Shown: positions 9,121-19,779, numbered from the stretch's first letter. The stretch: DNA of 64,000 nt from Saprospiraceae bacterium (GCA_029212405.1 JARGNR010000004.1:16993-80992); one strand, 5' to 3'. Made by a program: numbers and translations. Notes: generated by a model not told the origin, from the letters alone.

Positions 9121-9954
9121 TTAGTTCCTGACGATAATTTTTTTATTTTTCTTACACAACCAATATAAGTATATTGATAATAAGGTCATAAATACTATTG
9201 AAAACAAAGAGTCTTCTATTCCGAAAACTGAACCAATATACAGAGAAGGACCATCAAATTTGCCTTCAAAAAATTGTCTAAAAGAATTATCTCCTGAAAG
9301 TGTAGCCCCGAATATTGTTTGTGCAAAATTCCAACTTACATGGAAGAAAAAGGGCAGCCATATTCTTTGCGTATAGGTATACATTAAACTAATTGCAAGA
9401 CCTAATAGAATTACAAAAAATACAGAGGAAATCGTGGCATTTTCATTTCCATAGTGTACTACACCAAAAATAAGTGTTTGGATTAATGCTATTTTGGTTC
9501 CAAATTTTTCTTCAAGAATTCTATAAATAATTGCTCTGAAGAGGATTTCTTCCCACAGGGCTGCAGATATTAACATGGTTAAGGGGAACAATACATTTGA
9601 AAATGAATTAACTCCATTTATTTGATAAAAGCCTAAAAAGTAAAGAAGCAGGATGCATAATGATATAAGTCCAAAACCCAATAATAATCCAATAAAGGAG
9701 TCTTTCCAGATGGATTTTGTACTTAATTCAGTTAGTTTTCTTTTTTCTAAAAATTTATAAAGGTAATAGTAAATAACTATTATCATTAAACCTGAAAGTA
9801 AGCGCTGAATGCCTTCTTTGAGTTCTACAGAGTCTATAAATAAATTCAGTAGCGGAAACGTTATAAATTCCTTTATTAGAAAAGTGCCAAACGTACAGGC
9901 AATAATGCCTAGAATTATTCTTGTAATCCAATTTTTTAATAACTTTTTCATCAT
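9121..9954 (-). CDS. CPBP-family intramembrane metalloprotease
   Basis: WEEILFRAIIYRILEE, FGVVHYGN and FFHVSWNFAQ motifs. Confidence 0.85.
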   Translation of the reverse strand: MMKKLLKNWITRIILGIIACTFGTFLIKEFITFPLLNLFIDSVELKEGIQRLLSGLMIIVIYYYLYKFLEKRKLTELSTKSIWKDSFIGLLLGFGLISLCILLLYFLGFYQINGVNSFSNVLFPLTMLISAALWEEILFRAIIYRILEEKFGTKIALIQTLIFGVVHYGNENATISSVFFVILLGLAISLMYTYTQRIWLPFFFHVSWNFAQTIFGATLSGDNSFRQFFEGKFDGPSLYIGSVFGIEDSLFSIVFMTLLSIYLYWLCKKNKKIIVRN

Positions 9955-10316
9955 TAAATCCAATTAAAGTTTGTTATCGTTTGTTCGCAAAATTGATCGC
10001 CAGTATGTTTTGTTTCAGCTGGTTCAAATAGTACGACCCAGCATTCTTCTTCTGCAATTGGTTTATGTTTTACACCTCTAGGGACAACAAATACTTCACC
10101 TTCATTGATTATTACTTCTTGATCTTCGAGCAATAGTTTTATTTTACCTTTCAATACATAGAACATTTCATCTTCTCTTTCGTGAGAATGCCATATGAGT
10201 TCTCCTTTTACTTTGGCCAATCTTATTTGTTGACCATTTAACTCTGTAATAATTCGTGGAGACCAATATTCTGAGATGAGATTAAACTTTTCGATTAAAT
10301 TAATTTTTTGTGTCAT
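9954..10316 (-). CDS. cupin-domain protein
   Basis: VKGELIWHSHEREDEMFYVLKGKIKLLL...VVPRGVKHKP. Confidence 0.85.
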   Translation of the reverse strand: MTQKINLIEKFNLISEYWSPRIITELNGQQIRLAKVKGELIWHSHEREDEMFYVLKGKIKLLLEDQEVIINEGEVFVVPRGVKHKPIAEEECWVVLFEPAETKHTGDQFCEQTITNFNWI

Positions 10317-10380
10317 ATTCGATTGTTTGTTGGACAAATCTATATCTTCACTTCGGTTTTTGATACTAGTCACTAAAAAA

Positions 10381-10391
10381 TGACTTAGTCA
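10381..10391. promoter_or_regulatory. Palindrome TGACTTAGTCA between divergent cupin and hxlR genes (candidate HxlR operator)
   Basis: 11-bp palindrome with additional AGTCA/AGACT-like half-sites nearby. Confidence 0.4.
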
Positions 10392-10448
10392 TAAAATAAG
10401 ACTATAGCCGTTTTTACTGTGTGATTCGAAATGTTAAAATAATGTTAA

Positions 10449-10766
10449 GTGGATAAAGACAAAATATTGTACGAAAGTTGCCCAGTAGTTTATTGTATGA
10501 GTAAAATTGGAGGGAAGTGGAAGCCTATAATCATTTATCTAATTTCTGTTGATTTGAATCGCTTTGGTAAACTTCAGAGAAGAATACAAGGCATCAGTAA
10601 GCAAATGTTAACAAATCAATTGAGGGAGATGGAACATGATGGGATTTTACACAGAAAGGTTTATCCAGTAGTTCCTCCCAAGGTAGAGTATTCATTGACT
10701 GATCTTGGAAGATCATTGCTTCCTATAATATATTCAATGCAAAAGTGGGGTAAAGTGAACAAGTAG
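10449..10766 (+). CDS. HxlR-family transcriptional regulator
   Basis: CPVVYCMSKIGGKWKPIIIYLI...ISKQMLTNQLREMEHDGILHRKVYPVVPPKVEYSLTDLG. Confidence 0.9.
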   Translation: MDKDKILYESCPVVYCMSKIGGKWKPIIIYLISVDLNRFGKLQRRIQGISKQMLTNQLREMEHDGILHRKVYPVVPPKVEYSLTDLGRSLLPIIYSMQKWGKVNK

Positions 10767-10906
10767 GTATCCACATGTTTGTCAAAATTTTACGAATCTA
10801 GAATCATCAAAGTGATTCAGTAATAAATTGATATTTGGACAGCTGAAATGGGTCTAGGTCCAACAGCGGAGCACATAAAGCGACAACCAAAATAGCGTAT
10901 ACAAAA

Positions 10907-10930
10907 AAAGCCCTGCGGGGACAGGGCTTT
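10907..10930 (-). terminator. Rho-independent terminator (minus strand)
   Basis: AAAGCCCTG-CGGGGA-CAGGGCTTT hairpin with T-rich tract on the minus strand. Confidence 0.7.
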
Positions 10931-10947
10931 CAACTTAACAAAATGAC

Positions 10948-10980
10948 TTAACTATTAAAACTATTAACTATTAAAACTAT
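10948..10980. repeat. Two tandem copies of TTAACTATTAAAACTAT (16-nt period)
   Basis: Direct reading of sequence. Confidence 0.8.
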
Positions 10981-11418
10981 TTCTACTTTTTACAAGAGAA
11001 TTTGGAAGATTTACCAGATAAAACCAATAGATATTTGGTATTAAATGGTTAAATTTTCAATTCGAGATTGTATCAATGCAGATTATAAAATTCTGCTTCT
11101 TTTGCACCTCGCTTCTCATTAATATGGTAAAGGCAATTAAAAGACCTATAAATTTGTTTTTTTATTGCTTCTATGAAATATTATTAACCAAGCTTTCCAG
11201 TATATAATTTTTCATGATACAAATATAGTACATTTATATATGGAATACAACGTTTATTTTCCAAAATATAAAATAAAATTTTGTTTGATGTCGATTAGCG
11301 AGTTTTGGATTTTTAATGGATAGTCTGGAATATTACCAATTTCAAACATATCATCACACAAAACATAGATTCCCCTTATTTTCGTGTATTTTAGCTTTTT
11401 GTAATTGTAAAAATCTGG

Positions 11419-12651
11419 ATGAATCGAGAATTGGCCATATTAGAAAAATTAGAGAAGGACTTAAGTCTTAAGCAACTCCAAATCAAGAGTTTGTTGACGA
11501 TAACCCAGGCGATCAATGACAATGTCTCTGCCAGTGGTTTATTCAATATGTACAAATCGTTTCTGAGTTGGGAAATGGCGATTGAAAAGATGGCCTTATT
11601 TATTATTTCTGATGATGGTTGGAAATGTACCAGTTCAATCAATTATGAACCCAAAAAAGTTGATGCGCTTATTCCTCTTTTGCTGAAGAATAAAAGGCTG
11701 CATACGATAAAAGAAGATGACGACGAAAAGCTACAGGAATTTGATATAATCATTCCAGTATTTCATAAAAGCGAGCCTATCGCTTTTTCATTGATTGGTG
11801 GGATAAAGGATAAGAATGATATTTACAATAAAATTCAATTTATAACAACGATCACCAATATCATTGCGGTAGCCATCGAAAACAAGCGACTTTTTAAAAG
11901 GCAAATCGAACAAGAGAAATACAAACGTGAGATGGAACTGGCAAGTGAGGTACAACGTATGCTTATTCCAGACACCTTACCCAGTGAGCGTACATTTTCC
12001 TTGTCGAAGATTTATATGCCTCACTCAAATGTTGGGGGAGATTATTTGGACTACATTAAATTCAGCGAAAATCGGTTTGCAATTTGTATTGCAGATATTT
12101 CTGGAAAAGGAGTTGCAGCTGCGTTATTAATGGCTAATTTTCAAGCGTTGATTCAAAATTTGATCTACCAATACAGAGATTTAGAAACTTTTGTCTTTGC
12201 ATTAAATCAATCTGTCTATCGAATTACCAAGGCAGACAAATTTATTACTTTTTTTATAGCTGAAATTGATACAAAAGAGAATACGGTCCGATATATAAAC
12301 GCTGGCCACTATCCTCCTGTTATGATTAACAATGGTAAAATACGTAAGTTGAATCAAGGCAGTACCTTTATAGGAGCATTTGAAAAGTTGCCTGAGATCA
12401 AAGAAGAAATTATTACGATTGAAGGAGAAACGACCATTTTATCCTTTACGGATGGATTGGCTGAATTGCAAGATGAAGATGGTCATTATTTTGATGATGA
12501 AAAAATAGAATCGTTTGTAAAAGAAAACGAAAGGGATTCTCCAGACGATTTTAATGATAAATTGTTAATAGAAATTGATAGATTTAGGGGAGGAAAAGAA
12601 TATTCAGATGATATTGCTATTCTTACCTGTAAAATATATGGTGAAAAATGA
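11419..12651 (+). CDS. PP2C/SpoIIE-family serine phosphatase with GAF-like N-terminal region
   Basis: ASEVQRMLIPDTLP...VGGDYLDYIKFSENRFAICIADISGKGVAAALLMA...YINAGHYPP...FTDGLAELQD. Confidence 0.9.
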   Translation: MNRELAILEKLEKDLSLKQLQIKSLLTITQAINDNVSASGLFNMYKSFLSWEMAIEKMALFIISDDGWKCTSSINYEPKKVDALIPLLLKNKRLHTIKEDDDEKLQEFDIIIPVFHKSEPIAFSLIGGIKDKNDIYNKIQFITTITNIIAVAIENKRLFKRQIEQEKYKREMELASEVQRMLIPDTLPSERTFSLSKIYMPHSNVGGDYLDYIKFSENRFAICIADISGKGVAAALLMANFQALIQNLIYQYRDLETFVFALNQSVYRITKADKFITFFIAEIDTKENTVRYINAGHYPPVMINNGKIRKLNQGSTFIGAFEKLPEIKEEIITIEGETTILSFTDGLAELQDEDGHYFDDEKIESFVKENERDSPDDFNDKLLIEIDRFRGGKEYSDDIAILTCKIYGEK

Positions 12652-13496
12652 CAAGTAGAAAATACCAACCAAGGCGAAGTAGGGTCACGGCAGGGATTCT
12701 TGCTCTTACGCTTGGTGCATTCGGAGTACAGAAATTTTATTTAAGGCAAAATGGAATTGGAATTTTTATGATCATGGTGCTCATTATGACACAAATGAAA
12801 GTACTTCCATTTTTGGCAATTTTTGGTATTATTGAAGGGGCGATGTTGTTGCAGATGTCTGATCAGGAATTTGATCGGAAATACAATAGGTATGCATCAA
12901 GGAATAGAAGAGACGATTATTTGGAACAAAGAAGAGAACGGCAAATTCAAAAAAGTAGAGGTAAGGTAGGTAGGAGAAGTAACTCAGAGCAAAGAAGAGC
13001 TATTTCTAAAAGTAGGAAACCAATTGCAAAGGCAAATCCTTTCAAGACTAGTGGGATCAGGAAATATAAAGATTATGATTTAGAAGGAGCCATAGAAGAT
13101 TTTTCCAGAGGATTGGATATTAACCAGCATGATGTAGCCTTGCATTTTAATATTGCATGTGCCTATTCAATGACTGAACAAAAAGATAAAGCTTATTATC
13201 ATTTGGCCAAGGCAGTGGAACTTGGTTTTAAAGATTATGAATTGATCAATTCAAAAGACGACTTGGCTTTTGTTCGGATACAACCCGAATTTGACGAGTT
13301 TAAAGAAAATGGGTATACTTTGGGAGTTAGATCAAAGGAATCTCCATCTGCAAAAGCAGAACAAAAAGACGAAAACTTAGTTATTACAGATGATGTATTA
13401 CTTTCCCAATTAAATAAATTGGATGAACTCCGTAAAAAAGGCTTATTAAGCAAAGAAGAGTTTAATTTGGAGCGTAAAAAACTATTGAGAAGGTAA
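12648..13496 (+). CDS. TM2-domain protein with TPR segment and C-terminal SHOCT domain
   Basis: GILALTLGAFGVQKFYLRQNGIGIF (TM2); DLEGAIEDFSRGLDINQHDVALHFNIACAYS (TPR); LNKLDELRKKGLLSKEEFNLERKKLL (SHOCT). Confidence 0.75.
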   Translation: MTSRKYQPRRSRVTAGILALTLGAFGVQKFYLRQNGIGIFMIMVLIMTQMKVLPFLAIFGIIEGAMLLQMSDQEFDRKYNRYASRNRRDDYLEQRRERQIQKSRGKVGRRSNSEQRRAISKSRKPIAKANPFKTSGIRKYKDYDLEGAIEDFSRGLDINQHDVALHFNIACAYSMTEQKDKAYYHLAKAVELGFKDYELINSKDDLAFVRIQPEFDEFKENGYTLGVRSKESPSAKAEQKDENLVITDDVLLSQLNKLDELRKKGLLSKEEFNLERKKLLRR

Positions 13497-13607
13497 ATAC
13501 CTGACACTTTTTTTTAAATTTTAACTTAAAAGTGGACGAATAGGGAACGATCATTGTTATATATAGTATTAATACGTAAAACCAGCGTTTAATAAACAAC
13601 ACGGAAA

Positions 13608-14267
13608 TTGACAGCAAAAGATCTCATATCATACGAACTTTCACCACTTAGAACAAGTGACACAGGAGAGGAGTCTATTACAATGATGGGAATTTTTCAT
13701 GTCAAACATCTCCCTATTGTCAACGATGTACAATTTCTAGGATTAATTTCGGAAGATGATATTTTGAATCATGAAATGGAGGAGCCAATTGGTTCTTACA
13801 GTTTAGGATTGGCTAGACCATTTTGCTACGAGACAGAGCACATTTTTGAAGTGATGAGTAAAATGGCCAATGGGAATCTCACTGTAATTCCAGTAGTAGA
13901 TAGTGAAGACAATTATATAGGTCTTATTAAAATGGAAGATTTGGTGTTGTATTATGCAAAAAGTTTTTCCTTTTCTGAACCTGGAAGCATTTTAGTGATT
14001 AGTACGAGCAAACCAAACTATAGTCTTGCGGAAATTTCAAGAATTGTAGAATCAGAGAATGCATCTATCTTAAGTACATTCCTTACTTCGACTGAAGACA
14101 GTAATGAAGTTCAAGTAACTTTAAAAATCAATAAAAGAGATATCAACTCAATCATTTCAGCATTCCAACGATTCGATTATGTGATTACTGCATCTTTCTC
14201 CGAATATGAATATATTGATGATATGAAGGATAGATACGATGCATTAATGAGCTATTTAAATGTCTAG
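13608..14267 (+). CDS. CBS-domain protein
   Basis: Paired CBS-like motifs (MMGIFHVKHLPIVND...FLGLISEDDIL; MANGNLTVIPVVDSEDNYIGLIKMEDLV); TTG start. Confidence 0.75.
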   Translation: MTAKDLISYELSPLRTSDTGEESITMMGIFHVKHLPIVNDVQFLGLISEDDILNHEMEEPIGSYSLGLARPFCYETEHIFEVMSKMANGNLTVIPVVDSEDNYIGLIKMEDLVLYYAKSFSFSEPGSILVISTSKPNYSLAEISRIVESENASILSTFLTSTEDSNEVQVTLKINKRDINSIISAFQRFDYVITASFSEYEYIDDMKDRYDALMSYLNV

Positions 14268-15669
14268 GCCCTTTTTTGGAATTTACTTCCTTTTTTTACT
14301 TTTTATTTCTTGTAATGCATTTTCGCAGTCGGTAGATTATTTTATCATTAATGACATTATTTTAGATGGGAACAAGCGGACCAAAAATATAGTAATTTAT
14401 AATGAGTTAGACTTGTTGCCTGGAGATACCGTATTTCTTTCCGAATTTCCTACCAGAAAATTAGTCAACGAGAAACGACTATTGAGTACAGCTCTGTTTA
14501 CGGGAGTTGAGATCAATATTAAAAATTGGAATGTCACAGAACATGTTGGAGATATTCAAGTCATCATGCAAGAAAACTGGTATATCTATCCTTCTTTAAT
14601 TTTTGAACTGGCGGATAGAAATTTTAACGTGTGGTGGACCGATCAGAATAGGGATTTTAGTCGTGTCAATTATGGTTTGGGGTTAGATCATATTAATTTG
14701 CTGGGTAGAAAAGACAAAGTCAAATTAAAAGTACAACATGGGTATACGCGCAAATATGAAATAAAATACAACTATCCATACCTTTCTAGATATTGGGGTG
14801 CATTTGGAGAAATATTCTATGCCAACCAAAAGGAACTAGGATATAAGACCGAAAATAATAAACCAATCTTTAGAATGCTGGACGATGAGCGAATTTTGCT
14901 CCAGCGATTCAGGACAGGATTGGGTGTCAATCACAGACCTGACTTATTTAATTTTCATGATCTCAAACTAGAATTTCATAGCAATAGCGTAGATGAATTT
15001 GTTGCTGATGAATTAAATCCCAGTTACTTTTTGAATGGATCAAAGGATATTCAATATTTTGCATTTCGGTACAATTATGTTCACGATAAAAGGATTTTTA
15101 ATCTATATCCGGAGGGTGGATTTTTAATTGCTTTAAGTGTAGTCAAAGAGGGACTTGGTGTTTTTGGAGACTTCAACAACCTTTCTATTTCAGGGGGCAT
15201 AGAAAAGTATTATAAGTTAAGTAAAAACTGGATATGGGCGGGCAGAATAAAAGCTAAAACAAATCTGCTTAGAAATCAAATTCCATTTGCTAATAATCAA
15301 GGTCTTGGCTATGGAAACGACGTTGTAAGAGGATATGAATTGTATGTAGTGGATGGAACAGATTTCGTCTTGACAAAAACCTCCTTGAGGTACAAGTTAT
15401 TTGAAAGAAATAAAAGTTGGGGAAAATATATGGCACTAAGGCAATTCAAAAGGATGAATTTCAGGGTGTTTTTTAGATTAAATCTGGATTTTGGATATGT
15501 AAATGAGCCAACGTATAAAATAACAAACTCACTGAATAATAGATTTCTAGTAGGTTATGGACCTGCATTTGATATCTTACTTTACCACACCTATATTATG
15601 TCATTTGAATATAGCATCAACCACTTAGGTGAAAAAGGTTTATATATACGGTCATCCTTTAATTTTTGA
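14260..15669 (+). CDS. outer-membrane POTRA/BamA-like surface antigen family protein
   Basis: Signal peptide, POTRA-like IILDGNKRTKNIVIYNELDLLPGDTV, beta-barrel-like C-terminus. Confidence 0.65.
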   Translation: MSRPFFGIYFLFLLFISCNAFSQSVDYFIINDIILDGNKRTKNIVIYNELDLLPGDTVFLSEFPTRKLVNEKRLLSTALFTGVEINIKNWNVTEHVGDIQVIMQENWYIYPSLIFELADRNFNVWWTDQNRDFSRVNYGLGLDHINLLGRKDKVKLKVQHGYTRKYEIKYNYPYLSRYWGAFGEIFYANQKELGYKTENNKPIFRMLDDERILLQRFRTGLGVNHRPDLFNFHDLKLEFHSNSVDEFVADELNPSYFLNGSKDIQYFAFRYNYVHDKRIFNLYPEGGFLIALSVVKEGLGVFGDFNNLSISGGIEKYYKLSKNWIWAGRIKAKTNLLRNQIPFANNQGLGYGNDVVRGYELYVVDGTDFVLTKTSLRYKLFERNKSWGKYMALRQFKRMNFRVFFRLNLDFGYVNEPTYKITNSLNNRFLVGYGPAFDILLYHTYIMSFEYSINHLGEKGLYIRSSFNF

Positions 15670-16057
15670 TAAAATTGTATGTTTTTTGAGTTTCCATGTT
15701 CATAAAACAGTCAACAATTTGTTAATCGAACGGCTCAAATACAAATGGATTAAAAAATGTCGTTATCATGCAGACAAAATAGACCAATCAAACAAAAAGA
15801 TATTCTGATTTGTACTCATTCTAATTAATTGAATTTGTAATAAGGAGTGAGTTGAATAGGTCAATTTTTGGACATGGATTATTCTAAACTTTGGAAGAGG
15901 TAAATTGCTTTGGATAGCAAATTTCTAATGAAAATTTGAATTGTTACATGAAAGGAAAAGTCTACGAATAGAAATTAGATATTACAGATTGGACTCCCTT
16001 TAATAATCAAGTAGAAATACATGTTTATTTTCTTACATTTGTGCTGCAAATCTTAAA

Positions 16058-19000
16058 ATGATTATGACTTCATTGAAAAAGTATTTTAATATAACAGGAA
16101 TTGCGATTTTCCTGATCACTTTCATCGTCTTCTTTATGTCTGCCGAAAGAGTAGGCAGTCTATGGGATTGTGGAGAATTTATTCTTGGTGCCCACAAATT
16201 ACAAGTTGTTCACCCACCGGGTGCTCCGTTGTTCCTTTTGATAGGGAGAATGTTTACTTGGGTGGCTACTGTATTCTCGGATACGCCTTCAGACATAGCC
16301 TTTGCGGTCAATTTAATGTCAGGTATGTCGACCTCATTAGCAGCGATGTTTGCTGGTTGGATTACCATGATGTTTGGAAAAATCGGAATGGTAGGCAGAG
16401 ATGGTTCTACAGATGAAGGTCAAAACATTGCACTCGCTTTGGGTGGATTAGCAACTGGTCTTGCAACTGCATTTGCTTCTTCTATTTGGTTTTCAGCGGT
16501 AGAAGGCGAAGTTTATGCCATGTCTACTATGTTTACAGCACTTACATATTGGGCGGCTGTAAAATGGTATTACTTACCGAATGATAAAAATTCTGATAGA
16601 TGGTTGGTGCTCAGTATTTTTGCGGCAGGACTATCTATTGGTGTTCACTTATTGAGTTTATTGACTTTTCCAGCAATAGCATTATTGTATTATTATAAAA
16701 AATATAACAATACAAATACAGCTGGTGTTATTATTAGCCTTGTAGGTGTAATTGGATTGTTTTTCTTATTGTTTGCTCCAGTTGGAGGTGGTATTGGAGG
16801 GCGATTAATTGGTTTATTATTAATTGCTTCACTATATCCGTTGAAAGATGAACTTAAAGACCTTTCTATAAAACAATTACTAGAGCCAATAGCTGCATTA
16901 GGGCTAGGGGTTTTTGCAATTGGATTTGTTCAAAAAGTAATTATTGTTTGGATTCCAACACTTTGGATGAAAATGGATGTATTCATGGTCAATAGTGTTG
17001 GGATGCCCGTGCATTCTGGTTTGATTCCTACGGTATTGATTTTGGGATCTCTTGCTTATTTGGTACTAAGATATGCACATAAGAACGGGTATTACATGCT
17101 TCAGTTATTTACGGTGTCTTCTATTTTGGTTACGGTTGCATTTTCCACCATAGGAACGGTAGTCATCAGAGCCAATGCAGACACTCCAGTGAATATGAAT
17201 GTCCCTAGTGATGCAACTCGTCTCTTACCTTATTTGAATAGAGAGCAGTATGGAGAACGAGCTTTATTAAGAGGACCCCATTATAATGCAAAACCTGAAG
17301 ATGTAGAACGTGAAGACAGATTGGGCCTGGTCAATGGTAGGTACGAAGTAGTGGATGAAAAGTTTACCTACGTCTATAAGAATGAAGATAAAATCATGTT
17401 TCCTCGAATGGGGCATACAGAGGCAAGTAGACCTCAGTTGCACAATATGTGGAGAGGACAAATCATGGACGAAAATGTAGGTAAGCCAGGAATGGACTAT
17501 AACCTTAAGTTTATGATGAAGTATCAAGTGAGTTGGATGTACTGGAGGTATTTTATGTGGAATTTTGTAGGAAAGCAGAACGGAGAACAAGGATATTACC
17601 CTTGGGATATTAGAGATGGGCATTGGAAATCGGGGATTGGTGCTTTTGATTCTAAAAAGCTTTATAACATGTCTGAACAACCTGACACAATGAAAGACAA
17701 TAAAGCAAGCAACTCCTATTTTTTCTTGCCATTAATATTTGGTCTCTTGGGTATTTTGTGGCATTTTTCAAGAAGTAGACGAGAGTTCCTCTCTTTGCTT
17801 ATCATGTTTTTATTGACGGGGCTTGGTATTATATTGTATTCCAATCAACCTCCAAACGAGCCAAGAGAACGTGATTATATCTTTGCTGGGTCCTTTATGG
17901 CATTTAGTATGTGGATAGGAATGGGAGTCTTTGCCTTGTATGATATCTTTAAAGACAACTTAAAAATGTCTGGACTGGTACCTTCAATTGTTGCTGGAGC
18001 TTTGGTGCTTTCTGCACCGATCATTATGGGATTCCAAAATTTTGATGATCATAGTCGAGCAGACATACAGGCTTCCAGAGATTATGCAGCCAATTTTTTG
18101 AATTCTGTTGAGGAGAATGCGATTCTATTTACCTATGGAGACAATGATACGTATCCGTTATGGTATGCTCAAGAAGTAGAAGGAATACGTACAGATGTGA
18201 GAGTTGTCAATTTAAGTTTGATTGCGGTAGATTGGTATATAAACAAGTTGAGGAATAAAGTGAATAATTCAGACCCAATAAAGCTGAGTATTCCTGCAGA
18301 TGCGATAAGAGGGAAATTGAGAAATCAAGTATTTTTCTTCAATCCAAATAATCCACAAGATGATGTTCTTAATAATCCATTACCATTGGATAGAGCACTT
18401 CAGTTTATAGCCAATCCTAAAAACGTTCAAAATGGACAAACGATTTTGAATTCGAAGAATCTTGTAATTCCAATTAACGAATCAAAATATAGATCTTCAG
18501 GAATGTTAGATAATATTGATTCCATTCCGTTAGAAAGAAGTATTAATATAAAGTTCCCTCAATCGAAGTCATATATTACAAAAGACGATTTGGCGGTGTT
18601 GGATATCATTAGTTCAAATTTCTATGATCGACCTATTTATTTTGCAACTACCTGTAAGAATGAAAAACTTCAAGGATTAAATGATTATATGCAATTAGAA
18701 GGATTGGCATTAAGATTAGTGCCGATCAAGACAAGAAGTGATCAATCTTTAGCGATTTACGGAAGTGGACGTGCGGATTTAGATGCTATTTATGACAACG
18801 TTATGAATAAATGGAGTTGGGGTAATTTTGATAAAAAAGATTTATTTGTAGATAAAAACTATATGGCAGAAGTTCAAGCTATGAAGATGGCTATGCTCAG
18901 AGCTTCAGCGTTGATGACTCAGAAAGGAGATACTAAAAGAGCGGCAGATTTAGCGAAGAAGTATTTTGAAGGTTTTCCTCACATGAATTTTGCCTATGAT

Positions 19001-19279
19001 GCTGGAGTGGTTCCTTTTATAAATGTATTAGTAAGAACAGGAGAATTTGAAGATGCGAAAAAGCACCTTAGAATTTTAGGGGAGGAATCGAGACAATACA
19101 TGAAATTCTATGAATCATTGTCTCCTGAGGACTTTGAGGGTTTCCAGCAAGATATTGGTTTCTATACCAGGGCGATTGAAGATGTGTTGAGTCTTTCAAA
19201 AGAAGTAGAGGACCCTACATTTGCTAAAGAAATGACAGATTTAGTTGGACCTTATTCTGTAAGTGCCATTCAAGATTAA
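16058..19279 (+). CDS. DUF2723 family membrane protein (glycosyltransferase-like)
   Basis: SLWDCGEFILGAHKLQVVHPPGAPLFLLIGR motif; multiple TM segments; 1073 aa. Confidence 0.85.
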   Translation: MIMTSLKKYFNITGIAIFLITFIVFFMSAERVGSLWDCGEFILGAHKLQVVHPPGAPLFLLIGRMFTWVATVFSDTPSDIAFAVNLMSGMSTSLAAMFAGWITMMFGKIGMVGRDGSTDEGQNIALALGGLATGLATAFASSIWFSAVEGEVYAMSTMFTALTYWAAVKWYYLPNDKNSDRWLVLSIFAAGLSIGVHLLSLLTFPAIALLYYYKKYNNTNTAGVIISLVGVIGLFFLLFAPVGGGIGGRLIGLLLIASLYPLKDELKDLSIKQLLEPIAALGLGVFAIGFVQKVIIVWIPTLWMKMDVFMVNSVGMPVHSGLIPTVLILGSLAYLVLRYAHKNGYYMLQLFTVSSILVTVAFSTIGTVVIRANADTPVNMNVPSDATRLLPYLNREQYGERALLRGPHYNAKPEDVEREDRLGLVNGRYEVVDEKFTYVYKNEDKIMFPRMGHTEASRPQLHNMWRGQIMDENVGKPGMDYNLKFMMKYQVSWMYWRYFMWNFVGKQNGEQGYYPWDIRDGHWKSGIGAFDSKKLYNMSEQPDTMKDNKASNSYFFLPLIFGLLGILWHFSRSRREFLSLLIMFLLTGLGIILYSNQPPNEPRERDYIFAGSFMAFSMWIGMGVFALYDIFKDNLKMSGLVPSIVAGALVLSAPIIMGFQNFDDHSRADIQASRDYAANFLNSVEENAILFTYGDNDTYPLWYAQEVEGIRTDVRVVNLSLIAVDWYINKLRNKVNNSDPIKLSIPADAIRGKLRNQVFFFNPNNPQDDVLNNPLPLDRALQFIANPKNVQNGQTILNSKNLVIPINESKYRSSGMLDNIDSIPLERSINIKFPQSKSYITKDDLAVLDIISSNFYDRPIYFATTCKNEKLQGLNDYMQLEGLALRLVPIKTRSDQSLAIYGSGRADLDAIYDNVMNKWSWGNFDKKDLFVDKNYMAEVQAMKMAMLRASALMTQKGDTKRAADLAKKYFEGFPHMNFAYDAGVVPFINVLVRTGEFEDAKKHLRILGEESRQYMKFYESLSPEDFEGFQQDIGFYTRAIEDVLSLSKEVEDPTFAKEMTDLVGPYSVSAIQD

Positions 19280-19286
19280 AAATATC

Positions 19287-19318
19287 AAAAAGACGATTCA
19301 AAATTTTGAATCGTCTTT
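19287..19318. terminator. Perfect 32-nt palindrome terminator
   Basis: AAAAGACGATTCAAAATTTTGAATCGTCTTTT. Confidence 0.7.
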
Positions 19319-19344
19319 TCTGTTTTCAGTGTAAAATAATTAAA

Positions 19345-19779
19345 ATGAGAAAAGTAGCTATAGGGTGTGATCATGCTGGTTTTGCTTACAAGAGTACCAT
19401 TATTCGTGTTTTAAAAAAGGAGAACATAGAAGTAATTGACAAAGGAACGTATTCGGAAGAATCGGTAGATTATCCTGATTTTGTGCATCCGGTAGCAGAA
19501 TTGGTTGAACAGGGTGAAGTTGAATTTGGTGTGTTGATTTGTGGAAGCGGAAATGGTGTATCAATGGCAGCAAATAAACATCAGGCGGTAAGAGCGGCAC
19601 TGTGTTGGAAAGTAGAATTAGCGGCTTTAGCTAGGCAACACAATAATGCCAATGTGCTTTCGATTCCAGCACGATTTGTAAGTGCAAAAATGGCGAGGCA
19701 AATGGTACATACATTTGCCAATACAGAGTTCGAAGGAGGCAGACACGGCCGCAGAGTAGACAAAATAAGTCACTGCTAG
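19345..19779 (+). CDS. rpiB: ribose-5-phosphate isomerase B
   Basis: KVAIGCDHAGFAYK...YPDFVHPVAELVEQGEVEFGVLICGSGNGVSMAANK. Confidence 0.93.
   Translation: MRKVAIGCDHAGFAYKSTIIRVLKKENIEVIDKGTYSEESVDYPDFVHPVAELVEQGEVEFGVLICGSGNGVSMAANKHQAVRAALCWKVELAALARQHNNANVLSIPARFVSAKMARQMVHTFANTEFEGGRHGRRVDKISHC

Larger units (their letters stand above)
10900..11215 (-). ncRNA. candidate small RNA transcribed on the minus strand
   Basis: Minus-strand promoter TTG-N20-TATATTTG (complement of 11220-11250) and minus-strand terminator GCCCTG/CAGGGC plus T-run (10903-10930); no credible ORF. Confidence 0.4.

Noticed and set aside
10900-11250. Assigning the minus-strand RNA candidate to 6S RNA, tmRNA or another named family
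   Set aside because: No family-specific sequence or structure could be confirmed by eye.
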